64,000 bases of DNA from JACKCD01 sp041390905 (GCA_041390905.1 JAWKPA010000012.1:1984001-2048000); one strand, 5' to 3'; positions 1 through 9,172 are shown, counted from the stretch's first letter. Notes: generated from the letters alone by a model not told the origin. A program made the numbers and translations.

Positions 1-502
1 CCCGCAAGTGCATTCCGGGGCGGGTTTTGTAGATGTAGTACCATGTCAGCGGAGCGAACAGGTAGCCAACATAGACCAGCATACTATGATTGGCAAAGAA
101 AATTGGGCCAATAACGGGTATAAGCGCGAGTCCAGGAATATCAAAAGAGGGAACGAGGGGCGGGTTTTGCCCCGTTAGCCCTTGCCCCAGCACCAATGCC
201 AACCCCGTGCCTAAAAAGGTAAGCGAGAGGCCGCTTACCACCTGATCGGCTTGAAAGTGAATGGTGACAAGGCCGTGCGCCAGGCTGAGAATGCCGCCAG
301 CTAAAATGGCGACAACCAGGCCAAGCATGGGGCTGCCGGTGCTGAGCGAGGTGCTAAAACCGGCCATGGCTCCCATAAGCATCATACCCTCGACGCCCAG
401 ATTGAGAATGCCAGCCCGCTCGGCAAAGACTTCGCCAATGGCGGCAAAGAGCAAGATGGTGCCGGTGGCGAGACCGGCGTGCAAAATGATGATTGGATTC
501 AT
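1..502 (-). CDS. BMP-family ABC transporter permease, partial
   Basis: This is the second inner-membrane permease of a nucleoside-type importer, cut by the left edge of the window. The reading frame stays open from an ATG at 502 (MNPIIILHAGLATG...) to base 1, giving about 167 residues without a stop. The segment FAERAGILNLGVEGMMLMGA is the conserved N-terminal signature of the YufQ/NupQ (RbsC-like) permease group, and several hydrophobic helices follow. It lies 36 bases downstream of the first permease in the same direction, so the two are probably cotranscribed and form a heterodimeric channel. The C-terminal part lies outside the window. The family call is firm; the exact substrate (purine nucleosides are usual for this family) is inferred. 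Confidence 0.9.
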   Translation of the reverse strand, partial: MNPIIILHAGLATGTILLFAAIGEVFAERAGILNLGVEGMMLMGAMAGFSTSLSTGSPMLGLVVAILAGGILSLAHGLVTIHFQADQVVSGLSLTFLGTGLALVLGQGLTGQNPPLVPSFDIPGLALIPVIGPIFFANHSMLVYVGYLFAPLTWYYIYKTRPGMHLR

Positions 503-538
503 ATGGTTTGTTCTATAGGTTAACTTTGCAAAATTGAC

Positions 539-1660
539 CTATGCTGTTTGCCGTGTGAGCCGAACTTTGTAGCGCAGCAGTACGTCGCTGCTGATGATCA
601 TGAACAAGATGAAGCCTTGGAGCATGAGAGCTAACCCGGACGGCTGGATTTCGCGGCCGGCAACGATGAGTGCCCCGAACAGGATGGAGACGAGGATGAC
701 GGTAAAGGGGTTAAGCTTTGCCAACCAGGCGACAATGATGCCGGTGAACCCATAGCCAGGGGAGATGCGTTCTTGCAGCCGGTGAACGACACCGCTGATT
801 TCCGACATGCCGGCCAGCCCGGCCAAGGCACCGGAAACCATCATGACCAGCACGATGTTGCGGGTGATGTTGATGCCGGCATATTTGGCAGCGTTGGGGT
901 TGTCACCAATTAGCTTGATCTCATACCCCCAACTGCTGCGCTCCAAAATCCACCAGATAATGGCGGCGGCGACAATGCCGAATATGACCCCTAAATGGAG
1001 GGTGATGCCGGAAAACATTTTGTATTCGCGGGCATAGTCGGCCAGGCGGGGCAGCCAGGCGCTTTTGTCAAAGGTGGGGGTCATTTGGAAACCGGCGTCG
1101 CTCCAGCGGTCAAAAATCCAGAAGTTGTTCCAGGAAATGGCGATATAGTTGAGCATGAGGGTGGTGATGATTTCGTTGACCTGGAAGCGAGCTTTAAGGT
1201 AGCCGGGGATGAATCCCCAAACTGCGCCGCCGATCATGCCCATGATGATCATGGCGCCGATGATGACGAATTTGGGGCTTTCGGGTGGTACCAGGGGAAC
1301 GAGGACGACGAGGCTGGCACCAAAGGCACCGAGGTAAAATTGGCCTTCGGCACCGATATTCCACAGCTTCATGCGGAAGGCGATGGCGCAGGCGAGGCCG
1401 ACCATGATGAGGGGGGTGGCTTTGACCATGGTGTCGGAGAAGACAGCCCAACTGCCAAAGGTGGCTTCGTAGAAGAATTTGGCAACAACCAGGGGCTGGC
1501 CGCCGATGAGTTTGAGGATGATGCCGCTGATGAGGAAGGCGATGAGGACGGAGGCGATGGTAATGGCGGGGGGGAACCATTTAGGGTAGTCCTCAACCCG
1601 TTTTTCCAGGGAAAGGGTGTAGGGTAGTTGGAAGCGTTTGGATGGAGCAATGGTTGTCAT
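539..1660 (-). CDS. BMP-family ABC transporter permease
   Basis: This is the first permease of the importer, 373 residues with about eight to ten hydrophobic segments. It has a long N-terminal hydrophilic stretch before helix one (around residue 33), the GLACAIAFRMKLWNIGAEGQ motif typical of YufP/NupP permeases, and a cytoplasmic loop (SSWGYEIKLIGDNPNAAKYA, around residues 242-261) that resembles the coupling region for the ATPase. It sits between the ATPase gene (92 bases upstream) and the second permease (36 bases downstream), the standard order ligand-binding protein, ATPase, permease, permease. The substrate is inferred from family membership as a nucleoside or similar small molecule. Nothing in the frame suggests damage. 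Confidence 0.93.
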   Translation of the reverse strand: MTTIAPSKRFQLPYTLSLEKRVEDYPKWFPPAITIASVLIAFLISGIILKLIGGQPLVVAKFFYEATFGSWAVFSDTMVKATPLIMVGLACAIAFRMKLWNIGAEGQFYLGAFGASLVVLVPLVPPESPKFVIIGAMIIMGMIGGAVWGFIPGYLKARFQVNEIITTLMLNYIAISWNNFWIFDRWSDAGFQMTPTFDKSAWLPRLADYAREYKMFSGITLHLGVIFGIVAAAIIWWILERSSWGYEIKLIGDNPNAAKYAGINITRNIVLVMMVSGALAGLAGMSEISGVVHRLQERISPGYGFTGIIVAWLAKLNPFTVILVSILFGALIVAGREIQPSGLALMLQGFILFMIISSDVLLRYKVRLTRQTA

Positions 1661-1752
1661 AATTTTTTAAATAGGAGAGACCTGTTGTGGGTCTGCTCCT
1701 TGAGCAGAGTATTCAGTAAGCGGTTATCAGGTGTGTGATGACCGGGTGATGA

Positions 1753-3285
1753 TTACTGAGCTTGGGCGGTTTCCAGTTTGCTGCCGATCATCATTTGGCC
1801 GATTTGGTCTATGTCGGCGTTTTTGGCGTCAACGATGCCCATGATTTGGCCGTCGAAGATGACGGCGATGCGGTCGCTGAGGGCGAGAAGTTCTTCTAGT
1901 TCTTCGGAAATGAGGAGAACGGCCGTTCCTGCTGCCCGCTGTTCCAAAAGCAACGTTTGAATTGCCTCAATGGCTCCCACATCCAGCCCGCGTGTTGGCT
2001 GCACGGCTACCATCAGGCGGGGGTTGGTGGAGATTTCTCGCGCCAGAATTACCTTTTGCAAATTGCCCCCCGATAGCTTCCGTGCCAATGTGTCTACACT
2101 CGGTGCCAAAATATCATACATTTTTTTCAGATTTTGGGCGCGGGTGCGGGCTTTGGTGAAGTTGATGCTCCAGCCATTGCCAATTGGCTCAAGGCCGTAA
2201 TCCTTCATGATGGTGTTTTCGGTGATGCTCATGTTGGGAGCCGAGCCGACTCGGTTGCGGTCTTCGGGAATGTGGGCCACCCCTTGGGCAATGGCTTTGC
2301 TGGGGGGCTGGTTGGCAACTTCTTCGCCGTTGACCAAAATGCTGCCTTCACAGGGGCGTAACCCGGTAATGACCTGAGCCAGTTCGCTTTGCCCATTGCC
2401 AGCCACACCGGCGATGCCCAAAATTTCGCCGCTGCGGAGTTCCAGCGACAGATTGCGCAGGGCAGGCACGCCTTTGTTGTTTTGGGCAGAGACGTTTTTG
2501 ATGGCGAGGACGACATTGCCGGGTTTTTGTTCCTCTTTGGCAACGCTGAAAACAACATCGCGCCCGACCATGAGTCGGGCCAGGTCGGCCTGGGTTAACC
2601 CCTTGGCGCTGATGCCTTCGGCGGTGCAAAGCCCTTTACGCAATACGGTAACGCGGTCGGCAACGGCCGTTACTTCGTGCAGTTTGTGGCTGATGAAGAT
2701 GATGGATTTGCCTTGCGCCACCATGGAGCGCATGGTGTTGATGAGTTCATCAATTTCTTTGGGGGCAAGAACGGCCGTTGGCTCGTCCATAATCAAAATA
2801 TCTGCCCCACGATATAGTACCTTCAAAATTTCTACACGCTGCTGTTCCCCCACCGAAAGCTGCCAGATTTTGGCTGTGGGGTCTACGTGCAGCCCAAACT
2901 GTGCCTGCAGATCACGCACCTTTTGGTCATAATGGGGCAAATTCATTACAAAGCGGGGTTCATCCAGCCCCAGCAAAATATTTTCGGTGACGGTTTGCGT
3001 AGGCACCAACATAAAATGTTGATGAATCATGCCGACACCGTGGGCGATGGCATCTTTGGGGGAGTTAAAGCTAACCGGCCGGCCGTGAATCTTGATGACC
3101 CCAGCCGCTTGCTTATACAACCCGGCTAGCACATTCATCAACGTGCTTTTCCCGGCTCCGTTTTCCCCCAGGAGCGCATGGATTTCCCCCTGTTTCAGCG
3201 TTAGATTGACACGATCATTCGCCAGCACACCTGGAAAGCGTACCACGATTTCTTCCATTTCTACAGCGTATGGGGTCTCTGTCAT
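1753..3285 (-). CDS. Nucleoside-type ABC transporter, duplicated ATP-binding protein
   Basis: This 510-residue protein has two ABC ATPase halves in one chain, as in the sugar and nucleoside importers of the RbsA/YufO type. The first half has the Walker A motif GENGAGKST (around residue 40), a signature LSVGEQQRVEILK and Walker B ILIMDEPTAVL. The second half has a degenerate Walker A (GVAGNGQSE), the signature LSGGNLQKVILAREI, and no clear Walker B acid: the usual Asp-Glu-Pro is replaced by VAVQPTRGLDVG. Such asymmetry is normal for this family and suggests one active and one regulatory site. It would power the two permeases encoded downstream. The gap to the lipoprotein gene is filled by a heptamer-repeat hairpin. 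Three AACGGCCGTT palindromes lie inside the gene. Confidence 0.95.
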   Translation of the reverse strand: MTETPYAVEMEEIVVRFPGVLANDRVNLTLKQGEIHALLGENGAGKSTLMNVLAGLYKQAAGVIKIHGRPVSFNSPKDAIAHGVGMIHQHFMLVPTQTVTENILLGLDEPRFVMNLPHYDQKVRDLQAQFGLHVDPTAKIWQLSVGEQQRVEILKVLYRGADILIMDEPTAVLAPKEIDELINTMRSMVAQGKSIIFISHKLHEVTAVADRVTVLRKGLCTAEGISAKGLTQADLARLMVGRDVVFSVAKEEQKPGNVVLAIKNVSAQNNKGVPALRNLSLELRSGEILGIAGVAGNGQSELAQVITGLRPCEGSILVNGEEVANQPPSKAIAQGVAHIPEDRNRVGSAPNMSITENTIMKDYGLEPIGNGWSINFTKARTRAQNLKKMYDILAPSVDTLARKLSGGNLQKVILAREISTNPRLMVAVQPTRGLDVGAIEAIQTLLLEQRAAGTAVLLISEELEELLALSDRIAVIFDGQIMGIVDAKNADIDQIGQMMIGSKLETAQAQ

Positions 3286-3288
3286 TTT

Positions 3289-3352
3289 CAGTGATCAGTA
3301 ATCGGTAATCAGTAACCAGTTTTTACCACTGATTACTGATTACTGATTACTG
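3289..3352. repeat. Heptamer-repeat hairpin between bmp lipoprotein and ATPase genes
   Basis: Imperfect 7-base repeats of the GTAATCA type run into their own inverse (GATTACT repeated three times), so the two halves can pair in a long hairpin around a short T-rich loop. It fills the intergenic gap of the importer operon and could act as an mRNA-stability or attenuation element between the highly expressed binding protein and the downstream genes. The function is inferred. Confidence 0.8.
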
Positions 3353-3363
3353 TTTACAGATTC

Positions 3364-4656
3364 TTATTCAAGTGAAGGTAGTTCAGCCGTGATGTTTTCG
3401 TTCCACCAGTACATGCAAGTCTGGCATTCACTACCAAACTGGGAGAAACCATCCAGGTCAAGCTGTTCCAGGCTGACGCCATCTTCCAAAACCACGTTGC
3501 CCTGGTTGTCGGTGATGGGGCCTTTGAACACATCAAAGCGAGTGAACTCGCCGGCCAACATGGCGGCCAAAGTGTCCTGGATCATCTGCAGGTCTTCGGC
3601 CGGCAGGCTGGCTGCACCAGGCTGCATGGTTTCGCCGTCCATGAAACCATAGAGACCTAAAGCACCAGAGTCAGCATCAAAGTAATCCCAACCGCCAACC
3701 CAGGTGCCAGCCTCCGACTCTTCGATGATGCGAGAGTAGACGGGGCCCCAGTTCCAGTACATGGAGGTGAGACAAGAGTCAATCTTGCAGTTGCCAGAGT
3801 AGTCGTAGGTGATACCCCACTTGCCATCGGGAGCTGCCTCAGCCGGGGCGGGGGTGTCGGCACCCGTCATAACAACCTGCGCACCACCGTCAAAGAGGGA
3901 AGCGGCAGCTTCTTTTTCGACGATGGGGTCGTGCCAGGTAAAGATCCAGCGCACGTCAATGGTGCATTCGGGGCAAGTTTGCTGGACACCCAGGGCAAAA
4001 GCATTGCCCAGGCGGAGTTCTTCAGGGATGGGGAAGGTGGCGATGTAGCCGAGCTTGGGGTTGCCATCGGTTTTGGCGCGGGAGCCAGCGAGCATACCGG
4101 CCAGGTATTTAATGTCTTCCATGGCGCCAAAAAGGTTGCCAAAGTTGGCTTCGTTGGATTTGAAGCCGCTGATGTGGATGATGTCTACATCCGGGAATTC
4201 GTCGGCGACGATTTCGGAAGCATCCATATAGCCGAAGGACGTGGTGAAGATGACATCGAATCCTTTACGGGCGAGGGAGCGGATAACCTGTTCGGCATCG
4301 GCACCTTCGGCGACGGTTTCAACATAGGCTGTGTGGACGTTTTCTACGTTGGCTTCGACATATTGCCGGCCGACATCGTGGGATTGCGTCCAACCACCAT
4401 CATCATGGGGGCCAACATAGACGAAGGCGACGTTGTACTTGCCTTCTTCGATGGCGGGAATTTGGTAGCTGCCTTCTTGTGTAGCGGGTTCTTCAGCGGC
4501 GGGTTCTTCGGCAGCGGGTTCTTCGGCGGCGGGTTCTTCAGCAGCCGGTGCTTCGGCGGCCGGTTCTTCGGTGGCGTTGCCACCGCAAGCGGCCAGGATT
4601 AAGACGAGGATCAAGGCAAGAAGCCAGGATAGTTTGGAAAAAGTTTTTGCTCTCAT
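3364..4656 (-). CDS. BMP-family substrate-binding lipoprotein
   Basis: This is the extracytoplasmic ligand-binding protein of the importer, 430 residues. The ATG at 4656 (MRAKTFSKLS) is preferred over an in-frame upstream codon because AGGAGAAG stands just ahead of it and because it gives a clean lipoprotein signal: positive start, hydrophobic core, then LAAC with the lipidated cysteine at residue 24. A low-complexity EEPAA repeat linker of about 35 residues (a tandem DNA repeat) follows, which would hold the binding domain away from the membrane. The rest matches the BMP/Med fold: YVGPHDDGGWTQSHDVGRQY near the N-terminus, then a GFDVIFTTSFGYMD segment. It is the first gene of the operon. BMP proteins commonly bind purine nucleosides; the ligand here is not proven. 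Confidence 0.93.
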   Translation of the reverse strand: MRAKTFSKLSWLLALILVLILAACGGNATEEPAAEAPAAEEPAAEEPAAEEPAAEEPATQEGSYQIPAIEEGKYNVAFVYVGPHDDGGWTQSHDVGRQYVEANVENVHTAYVETVAEGADAEQVIRSLARKGFDVIFTTSFGYMDASEIVADEFPDVDIIHISGFKSNEANFGNLFGAMEDIKYLAGMLAGSRAKTDGNPKLGYIATFPIPEELRLGNAFALGVQQTCPECTIDVRWIFTWHDPIVEKEAAASLFDGGAQVVMTGADTPAPAEAAPDGKWGITYDYSGNCKIDSCLTSMYWNWGPVYSRIIEESEAGTWVGGWDYFDADSGALGLYGFMDGETMQPGAASLPAEDLQMIQDTLAAMLAGEFTRFDVFKGPITDNQGNVVLEDGVSLEQLDLDGFSQFGSECQTCMYWWNENITAELPSLE

Positions 4657-4796
4657 TTGATTTTCTTCTCCTAAAAAAGATTTGCGTTTTTGCAAGTTAC
4701 AAAGCTACATTGTGTATGATCGGTTTTGCGTATTGTCGAATTGCCTCACCTCCTTTGGTGTTTGTTGGCTAGATAACGGCCGTTTTTTTCCCTCTC

Positions 4797-5993
4797 TCAA
4801 CGAACAGCATGAGCCATTATCTCTTTTTCTTTTTGATAAAAAACGGCCATTTTTTGGTCGTTTGCCTGCTGCGCCAGCAGAATAGCGTCGTCCAAATCAC
4901 GCAGAGCCTCGTCTAACCGAGTTTCGCGGCGATACGCCTGGCTGCGTAGATGCAGCAGCCGTGCCTGCTGTGGATCAGCCCCATTCGTTTTGCCAAGTGC
5001 CAGAAGTGCCATCGTTAGCTGCTCTCGCGCTGGCTGTCCCTTGCCCTGATCCAGATAAAAACGCGCTACGAGTTCATGCGCCAGGGCTTGCTGTCGTGGC
5101 TGGGCAAGCCCCAGGCTGAGTGCCTTTTGGGCACTTTCAAACGCCTTTTTGGGCAGTTCGCGCTGACCGTCGCTGTGAAGCATGGCTTGCTGCAAATGCC
5201 CAACGGCCGAACGTGGGTTATCCTGTAAAAATTGTTGTAGAGCGCGGTGGGCGCGTTTGGTGGCGCGTCCGCTGCGCAGGTAGTTGATGTAGGCCAAACG
5301 GCCGTTTTCGCTTTGTGTATTGAGCGTGCTGGCTAACTGGTTGAACTGCATTTGGGCTTCGGCTGTTTCAAAGCTGGGCATTTCAAACCAGCCGTTGCGG
5401 TCAGCGTAGAAGAAAAGCAGGAGGAGGGTGGTGTGAAAAACGGCCGTTAAGCCGCTTAAAACAGGTGTTGCCCTAAAGTTGTAGATGGTAAGCCAGTCGC
5501 CTACCGGCAGGAAAAGGGTGAAGAGCGGGTAATAGATGAGGCCAAAATGCACCTGGAAGCGGAAAGCACGCAGGGCAAAAAAGCGGATGGTGCTGCTTTT
5601 GTTGTGGCGCAGTGCCAGCCAAAGGATGGCCCCGAACAGCAGGTTGCCCAATGTGCCAGCTAAACTGATAAACCAGTCTTGTGGGGCGGAAAAACGGCCG
5701 TTGGGAACCACATAGCCCCAGAATACCCGATACCCAAATTCGACCACTTGCCCGCCAAAGAGCCAGATAGCCAGGGCATGACACAGTTCATGAATAAACA
5801 CGCCGGGGGGAACGCCAATGAAAAAGGATGCTTGTTCCGCAAGACCTTGTTGGTAGCGGGAAAGCGGTTCTTTAGCCAGCAACGGCCGTTCGCGCACAAG
5901 ACGCACGACAAGCTGTAACGCTCGGTAAATGTAGAAGAGCGTAAACAGGTTAAAAAGGTTGAAGAGGCTGAATGGCCTCGTCAAATCAAACAT
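4797..5993 (-). CDS. Membrane zinc metalloprotease-like protein (M50-type) with helical repeat tail
   Basis: This 398-residue protein starts with several hydrophobic segments. The motif FIHELCHALAIWLFGG (around residues 64-79) carries HExxH inside a membrane-embedded stretch, the zinc site of site-2-protease-like (M50) enzymes. A second motif expected of M50 (NxxPxxxLDG) is not evident, so activity is uncertain. From about residue 225 to the end the sequence is soluble and alanine/leucine/glutamine rich, with a periodic pattern like TPR repeats. A plausible role is processing or chaperoning a membrane protein, but no substrate is indicated. It is the first minus-strand gene downstream of carbamate kinase, separated by a hairpin. 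Four AACGGCCGTT sites occur within the gene (at about 5297, 5439, 5693 and 5881) and one just downstream (4775). Confidence 0.7.
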   Translation of the reverse strand: MFDLTRPFSLFNLFNLFTLFYIYRALQLVVRLVRERPLLAKEPLSRYQQGLAEQASFFIGVPPGVFIHELCHALAIWLFGGQVVEFGYRVFWGYVVPNGRFSAPQDWFISLAGTLGNLLFGAILWLALRHNKSSTIRFFALRAFRFQVHFGLIYYPLFTLFLPVGDWLTIYNFRATPVLSGLTAVFHTTLLLLFFYADRNGWFEMPSFETAEAQMQFNQLASTLNTQSENGRLAYINYLRSGRATKRAHRALQQFLQDNPRSAVGHLQQAMLHSDGQRELPKKAFESAQKALSLGLAQPRQQALAHELVARFYLDQGKGQPAREQLTMALLALGKTNGADPQQARLLHLRSQAYRRETRLDEALRDLDDAILLAQQANDQKMAVFYQKEKEIMAHAVR

Positions 5994-6002
5994 GTTTCCC
6001 CC

Positions 6003-6033
6003 AGAAGAGGTTGGCAGGTAGCCAGCCTCTTCT
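6003..6033. terminator. Inverted repeat between arcC and the metalloprotease gene
   Basis: AGAAGAGG at 6003-6010 pairs with CCTCTTCT at 6026-6033, and TGGC/GCCA extends the stem after a bulge. There is no T-run on the minus strand, so it may be an attenuator or processing hairpin rather than a strong intrinsic terminator. Confidence 0.4.
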
Positions 6034-6062
6034 GCTCAAAAACAGAGCCATGATAGTGCTGA

Positions 6063-7013
6063 CTAAACGGCTTCGATCCAGGTTCCGGCTTCGCTCCGTA
6101 GCGCAGCGGCAATATTTGTTGGATTCGTAATCAGGGCTGATTTTCCTGTTTTTTGCAGGAATGACAAGACGGCTTCTACTTTTGGCTTCATACTGCCAGG
6201 GGCAAAGTGTCCTTCTTTGAGATAGTTGGCAAGTTGAATAGCCGTTACTCGATTCAAATTTTCCTGCTGTGGCGTGTTAAAGTTGATTGCCACTTGCTCT
6301 ACACCCGTGGAAATAAGGAATAAGTCAGCCCACAGGCTGCTTGCCAGCACCGCACTGGCTCGATCCTTATCAATTACGGCATAAACGCCACCCAGTTCAC
6401 GCAATTCCCCGTGCTGGTTATGAACAACAGGAATACCGCCGCCACCCACAGCAATGACAATAGCACCGCTGTTGAGCAACTGCAAAATGGCATCTTCTTC
6501 AATAATCCGCAGCGGTTCAGGCGAAGCAACCACGCGCCGCCAGCCGCGCCCGGCATCTTCCATCACCTGCCACCCTTGTTTTTCAAAAGTCTGGGCTTCG
6601 GCGTGGCTCATAAAGCTGCCAATCGGCTTCGAGGGGTTTTGAAAAGCCGGGTCTTCTTTATCCACCAACACTTGTGTGACAAGGGTCACAATGGGTTTGC
6701 GAATGCCTCGGCTAAACAGCTCATTCCGCAGTGCTTGCTGGAGCATATAGCCAATGGCACCCTGGGTATCGGCCACAATCAGGTCAAGTGGTGTGGTATG
6801 GACTTCATGCGCTGCTAACTCATTGCGACGCAAGATGTAGCCAACTTGGGGGCCGTTACCGTGGGTGATAACCAGCCGCCAACCTTGCTCCACCATATCG
6901 GCCAAGTGGCGGCACGTTTCACGAACGGCGTCCCATTGGTGGGGTATGTCGGGGTTTTTAGGATCCGTGATAAGTGAGTTGCCACCAATGGCTACTAGTG
7001 CAAGACGGGACAT
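6063..7013 (-). CDS. arcC: Carbamate kinase
   Basis: This enzyme interconverts carbamoyl phosphate plus ADP and carbamate plus ATP, usually the ATP-yielding last step of arginine, agmatine or purine-derived ureide breakdown in the cytoplasm. The 316 residues match the family in length. The N-terminal motif ALVAIGGNSL, the THGNGPQVG motif and the AVGGGGIPV segment are the nucleotide- and carbamate-binding elements of the amino acid kinase fold. The start at 7013 is chosen because GGAGG lies about eight bases upstream; an ATG four codons earlier lacks such a site. No arginine deiminase or ornithine carbamoyltransferase gene is present nearby. The adjacent nucleoside-type importer makes a link to purine catabolism possible, but that is conjecture. 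Confidence 0.95.
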   Translation of the reverse strand: MSRLALVAIGGNSLITDPKNPDIPHQWDAVRETCRHLADMVEQGWRLVITHGNGPQVGYILRRNELAAHEVHTTPLDLIVADTQGAIGYMLQQALRNELFSRGIRKPIVTLVTQVLVDKEDPAFQNPSKPIGSFMSHAEAQTFEKQGWQVMEDAGRGWRRVVASPEPLRIIEEDAILQLLNSGAIVIAVGGGGIPVVHNQHGELRELGGVYAVIDKDRASAVLASSLWADLFLISTGVEQVAINFNTPQQENLNRVTAIQLANYLKEGHFAPGSMKPKVEAVLSFLQKTGKSALITNPTNIAAALRSEAGTWIEAV

Positions 7014-7124
7014 AAATGCCTCCATAGTTCAGGGTTTAGTAGGATGGGCAGATGATACAGCAGCCGTGCATTGTAAGCAATATTCGCTTCACACGCTTTT
7101 GATCTTATGTTAAAATAACGTTCT

Positions 7125-9023
7125 TTGAAGATTGCCATGAGGCATAAGCGGCGCAACTCGTTTGTAGTTGTGTTTTCGAGCGAAGTTCTCTGGGATAGTT
7201 CTGTGACAAGTAAACGACAATTTTTACGACAACTTCCGTTGTTTGCGGCTTTGGAAGAGTATGAGCTGGATGAAGTGGCGCGGATTAGCCGGGAATATAA
7301 GTTTGATCCGGGCGTGGTGGTGGCGTACCAGCGGGATGTGGCCGATAGCTTGCATATTGTGAAAAGCGGCCGTTTAATTGCTCGTGCCGTTGATAAACGT
7401 GGTGACGTAACCGAAACCAGCATTACCCATTACCTACCCAACGACTTTTTTAATGAAGAATGGCTTTTCGTGGAAGATGCCTATCCAGCCACTGTTCAAG
7501 CCCCCTCAACCGAAGGCGGCAGCATGATCGTCATCAAGAAGGATGATTTTCTGGGATTGCTGGAGCGAATGCCTTCCATTCTCGAACGGTTTGAACCAGG
7601 TTATGAAACCATTCTAATTGATGGAGAAGAAGTTGAGACGGGCTTGTCAGAAATAGGGTGGGCTTTGGCGCGGAAAACCCGCATCCATGCTGACAAACGC
7701 AGTGCGGCTCTAAGCCTGTTGCCTGACGAATTGGTAGAGTATCAGGCACGGCGTAGTTGGAAATATTTGCTTTTGGGTGAGCTGGGCTGGTTATTTGGCT
7801 TCATCGTTGTACCTACCATTGCTTATTTGCTATTGCGGGCAGAAGCACTGGCGGTGGCGGAGCGGAGTGGCAACGTTGGCGTTTGGAATACGTTAACCAT
7901 TGTTGTGCCGGGCGTCATCATGATCATCTTTTTAGCGGTCATGTCTTTTCGCCTCCTTGACTGGGCACTTGATTATTTTGTCATTACCAACAAGCATTTG
8001 GCGCACCGTGAATTTGATTTGGTCAAGTTTCAAATACGCATCAATAAAATTCCGATTCATCAGATTCAGAATTTTGAAATTGATCGCCCTAATCTGATTG
8101 CCAACATTTTGGGGATTGGCACGGCGCGAATCAAGACGGCGGCGGCAGTGGGGCTGGTGCTGTTTGACAACATTGACAACCCGGATGATGTGCTGAAGGT
8201 GTTGCAGCGGTTAAATCAGCGCACGCGCAGCCTGGATGAGGCGCGAGAGCAGATGAACATGCGCCATACCATTGAAAAACATTTTAAGGTTGACCCACCA
8301 TATGAATTGATAAAAGATGAGGATAGTGATTTGCCGCCGCCAGTAAAGGTGGTGCCGAGCTTTTGGCAGCGTTTGCGCCGCAGCTTCCAATCGCGGGTGG
8401 AGGGAGAAAGCAAGGATGGGATTGTGATTACGTATCGCAAGCATATCTTTGTGTTGGTTAAGGAAATTGCGTGGCCGGTTTTGGTGGCCTTGCTGTTGGT
8501 TGTCATTGCTTTTTTGCTGGCTCGCTTTTCAACGGTAGGGAGGGGGCAGTTGCTGCTGGTGTTTGGGCTGTTCCTGGCGGTGGATTTGGGCTGGCTGGTG
8601 TGGCAGGTTGAGGATTGGCGCAATGATACGTTTCAGGTGACGGATAAGTTTGTGATTGATATTGATAGACGGCCGTTTGGCTTTGGTGAAAGCCGTAAGC
8701 AGGCCGGGATTGATAATGTGCAGAATGTGAATGCGGATCGGCCGGGGCTGCTGCCGACGCTGTTTAATTATGGGGATGTGATTGTGGAGACGGCCGGCGC
8801 GAATGCTAACATTGTCTTTGAAGATGTTGCCAACCCCAGCCAAGTGCAAAGCGATATTTTCCGCCGCATGGACCAGGCACGAGTGCGCCGTCGCCAGCGC
8901 GAAAGCGAAAGCCGCCGCAAAGAATATTCTGTTTTGATGGATGTGTATAAACAAGCAACGGAGCAAGAACGAATTCCGCGCCGGACGCCACCTGCCATGA
9001 GTGCTGAACTTGAAAGCAACTAA
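7125..9023 (+). CDS. Cyclic nucleotide-binding domain protein with two membrane/bPH units
   Basis: This 632-residue protein appears to bind a cyclic nucleotide and act at the membrane. Residues of about 32-135 form a CNBD/CRP-like beta roll (LPLFAALEEYELDEVARISR, then a GRLIARAVDKRGDVTE segment). Two similar halves follow. Each has a pair of transmembrane helices and then a bacterial PH-like domain of the YdbS/YdbT type (DYFVITNKHLAHREF... and DTFQVTDKFVIDIDRRPFG...), each containing a conserved I-x-N-Q/V-x-N pattern. A charged coiled tail closes the protein. The start is uncertain: TTG at 7125 opens the frame, with ATG at 7137 and GTG at 7203 as alternatives ahead of the CNBD. No DNA-binding or catalytic domain is visible, so a scaffold or sensor role is inferred. 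It is divergent from arcC. Confidence 0.75.
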   Translation: MKIAMRHKRRNSFVVVFSSEVLWDSSVTSKRQFLRQLPLFAALEEYELDEVARISREYKFDPGVVVAYQRDVADSLHIVKSGRLIARAVDKRGDVTETSITHYLPNDFFNEEWLFVEDAYPATVQAPSTEGGSMIVIKKDDFLGLLERMPSILERFEPGYETILIDGEEVETGLSEIGWALARKTRIHADKRSAALSLLPDELVEYQARRSWKYLLLGELGWLFGFIVVPTIAYLLLRAEALAVAERSGNVGVWNTLTIVVPGVIMIIFLAVMSFRLLDWALDYFVITNKHLAHREFDLVKFQIRINKIPIHQIQNFEIDRPNLIANILGIGTARIKTAAAVGLVLFDNIDNPDDVLKVLQRLNQRTRSLDEAREQMNMRHTIEKHFKVDPPYELIKDEDSDLPPPVKVVPSFWQRLRRSFQSRVEGESKDGIVITYRKHIFVLVKEIAWPVLVALLLVVIAFLLARFSTVGRGQLLLVFGLFLAVDLGWLVWQVEDWRNDTFQVTDKFVIDIDRRPFGFGESRKQAGIDNVQNVNADRPGLLPTLFNYGDVIVETAGANANIVFEDVANPSQVQSDIFRRMDQARVRRRQRESESRRKEYSVLMDVYKQATEQERIPRRTPPAMSAELESN

Positions 9024-9048
9024 GGAACGCAGATTAAATAAATTATGG

Positions 9049-9084
9049 AAGAAGTTCAACTTCTCAGAAGAAGTTGAACTTCTT
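9049..9084. repeat. AGAAGTTCAACTTCT double-palindrome hairpin, copy 1
   Basis: Perfect 16-base arms at 9049-9064 and 9069-9084 surround the loop CAGA. Each arm contains the odd palindrome AGAAGTT-C/G-AACTTCT. Outer A/T-rich arms (ATTAAATAA near 9033 and TTATTTAAT near 9092) extend the hairpin. It lies between the CNBD gene and def. Four other copies occur in this window. Confidence 0.85.
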
Positions 9085-9172
9085 GTGTAACTTATTTAAT
9101 CCCCGCTTCTAATCAATCTTGGGGTGACAGGAAGCAGTGGCGTAAGATTGTTCCCGCAACAACCAAAAGAAG

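Noticed and set aside
4741..4765. On the minus strand, AAAGGAGGTGA, a perfect Shine-Dalgarno sequence upstream of the BMP lipoprotein gene
   Set aside because: No start codon follows at a usable distance and no open frame continues from it, so a leader peptide could not be supported; the real start has its own AGGAGAAG.
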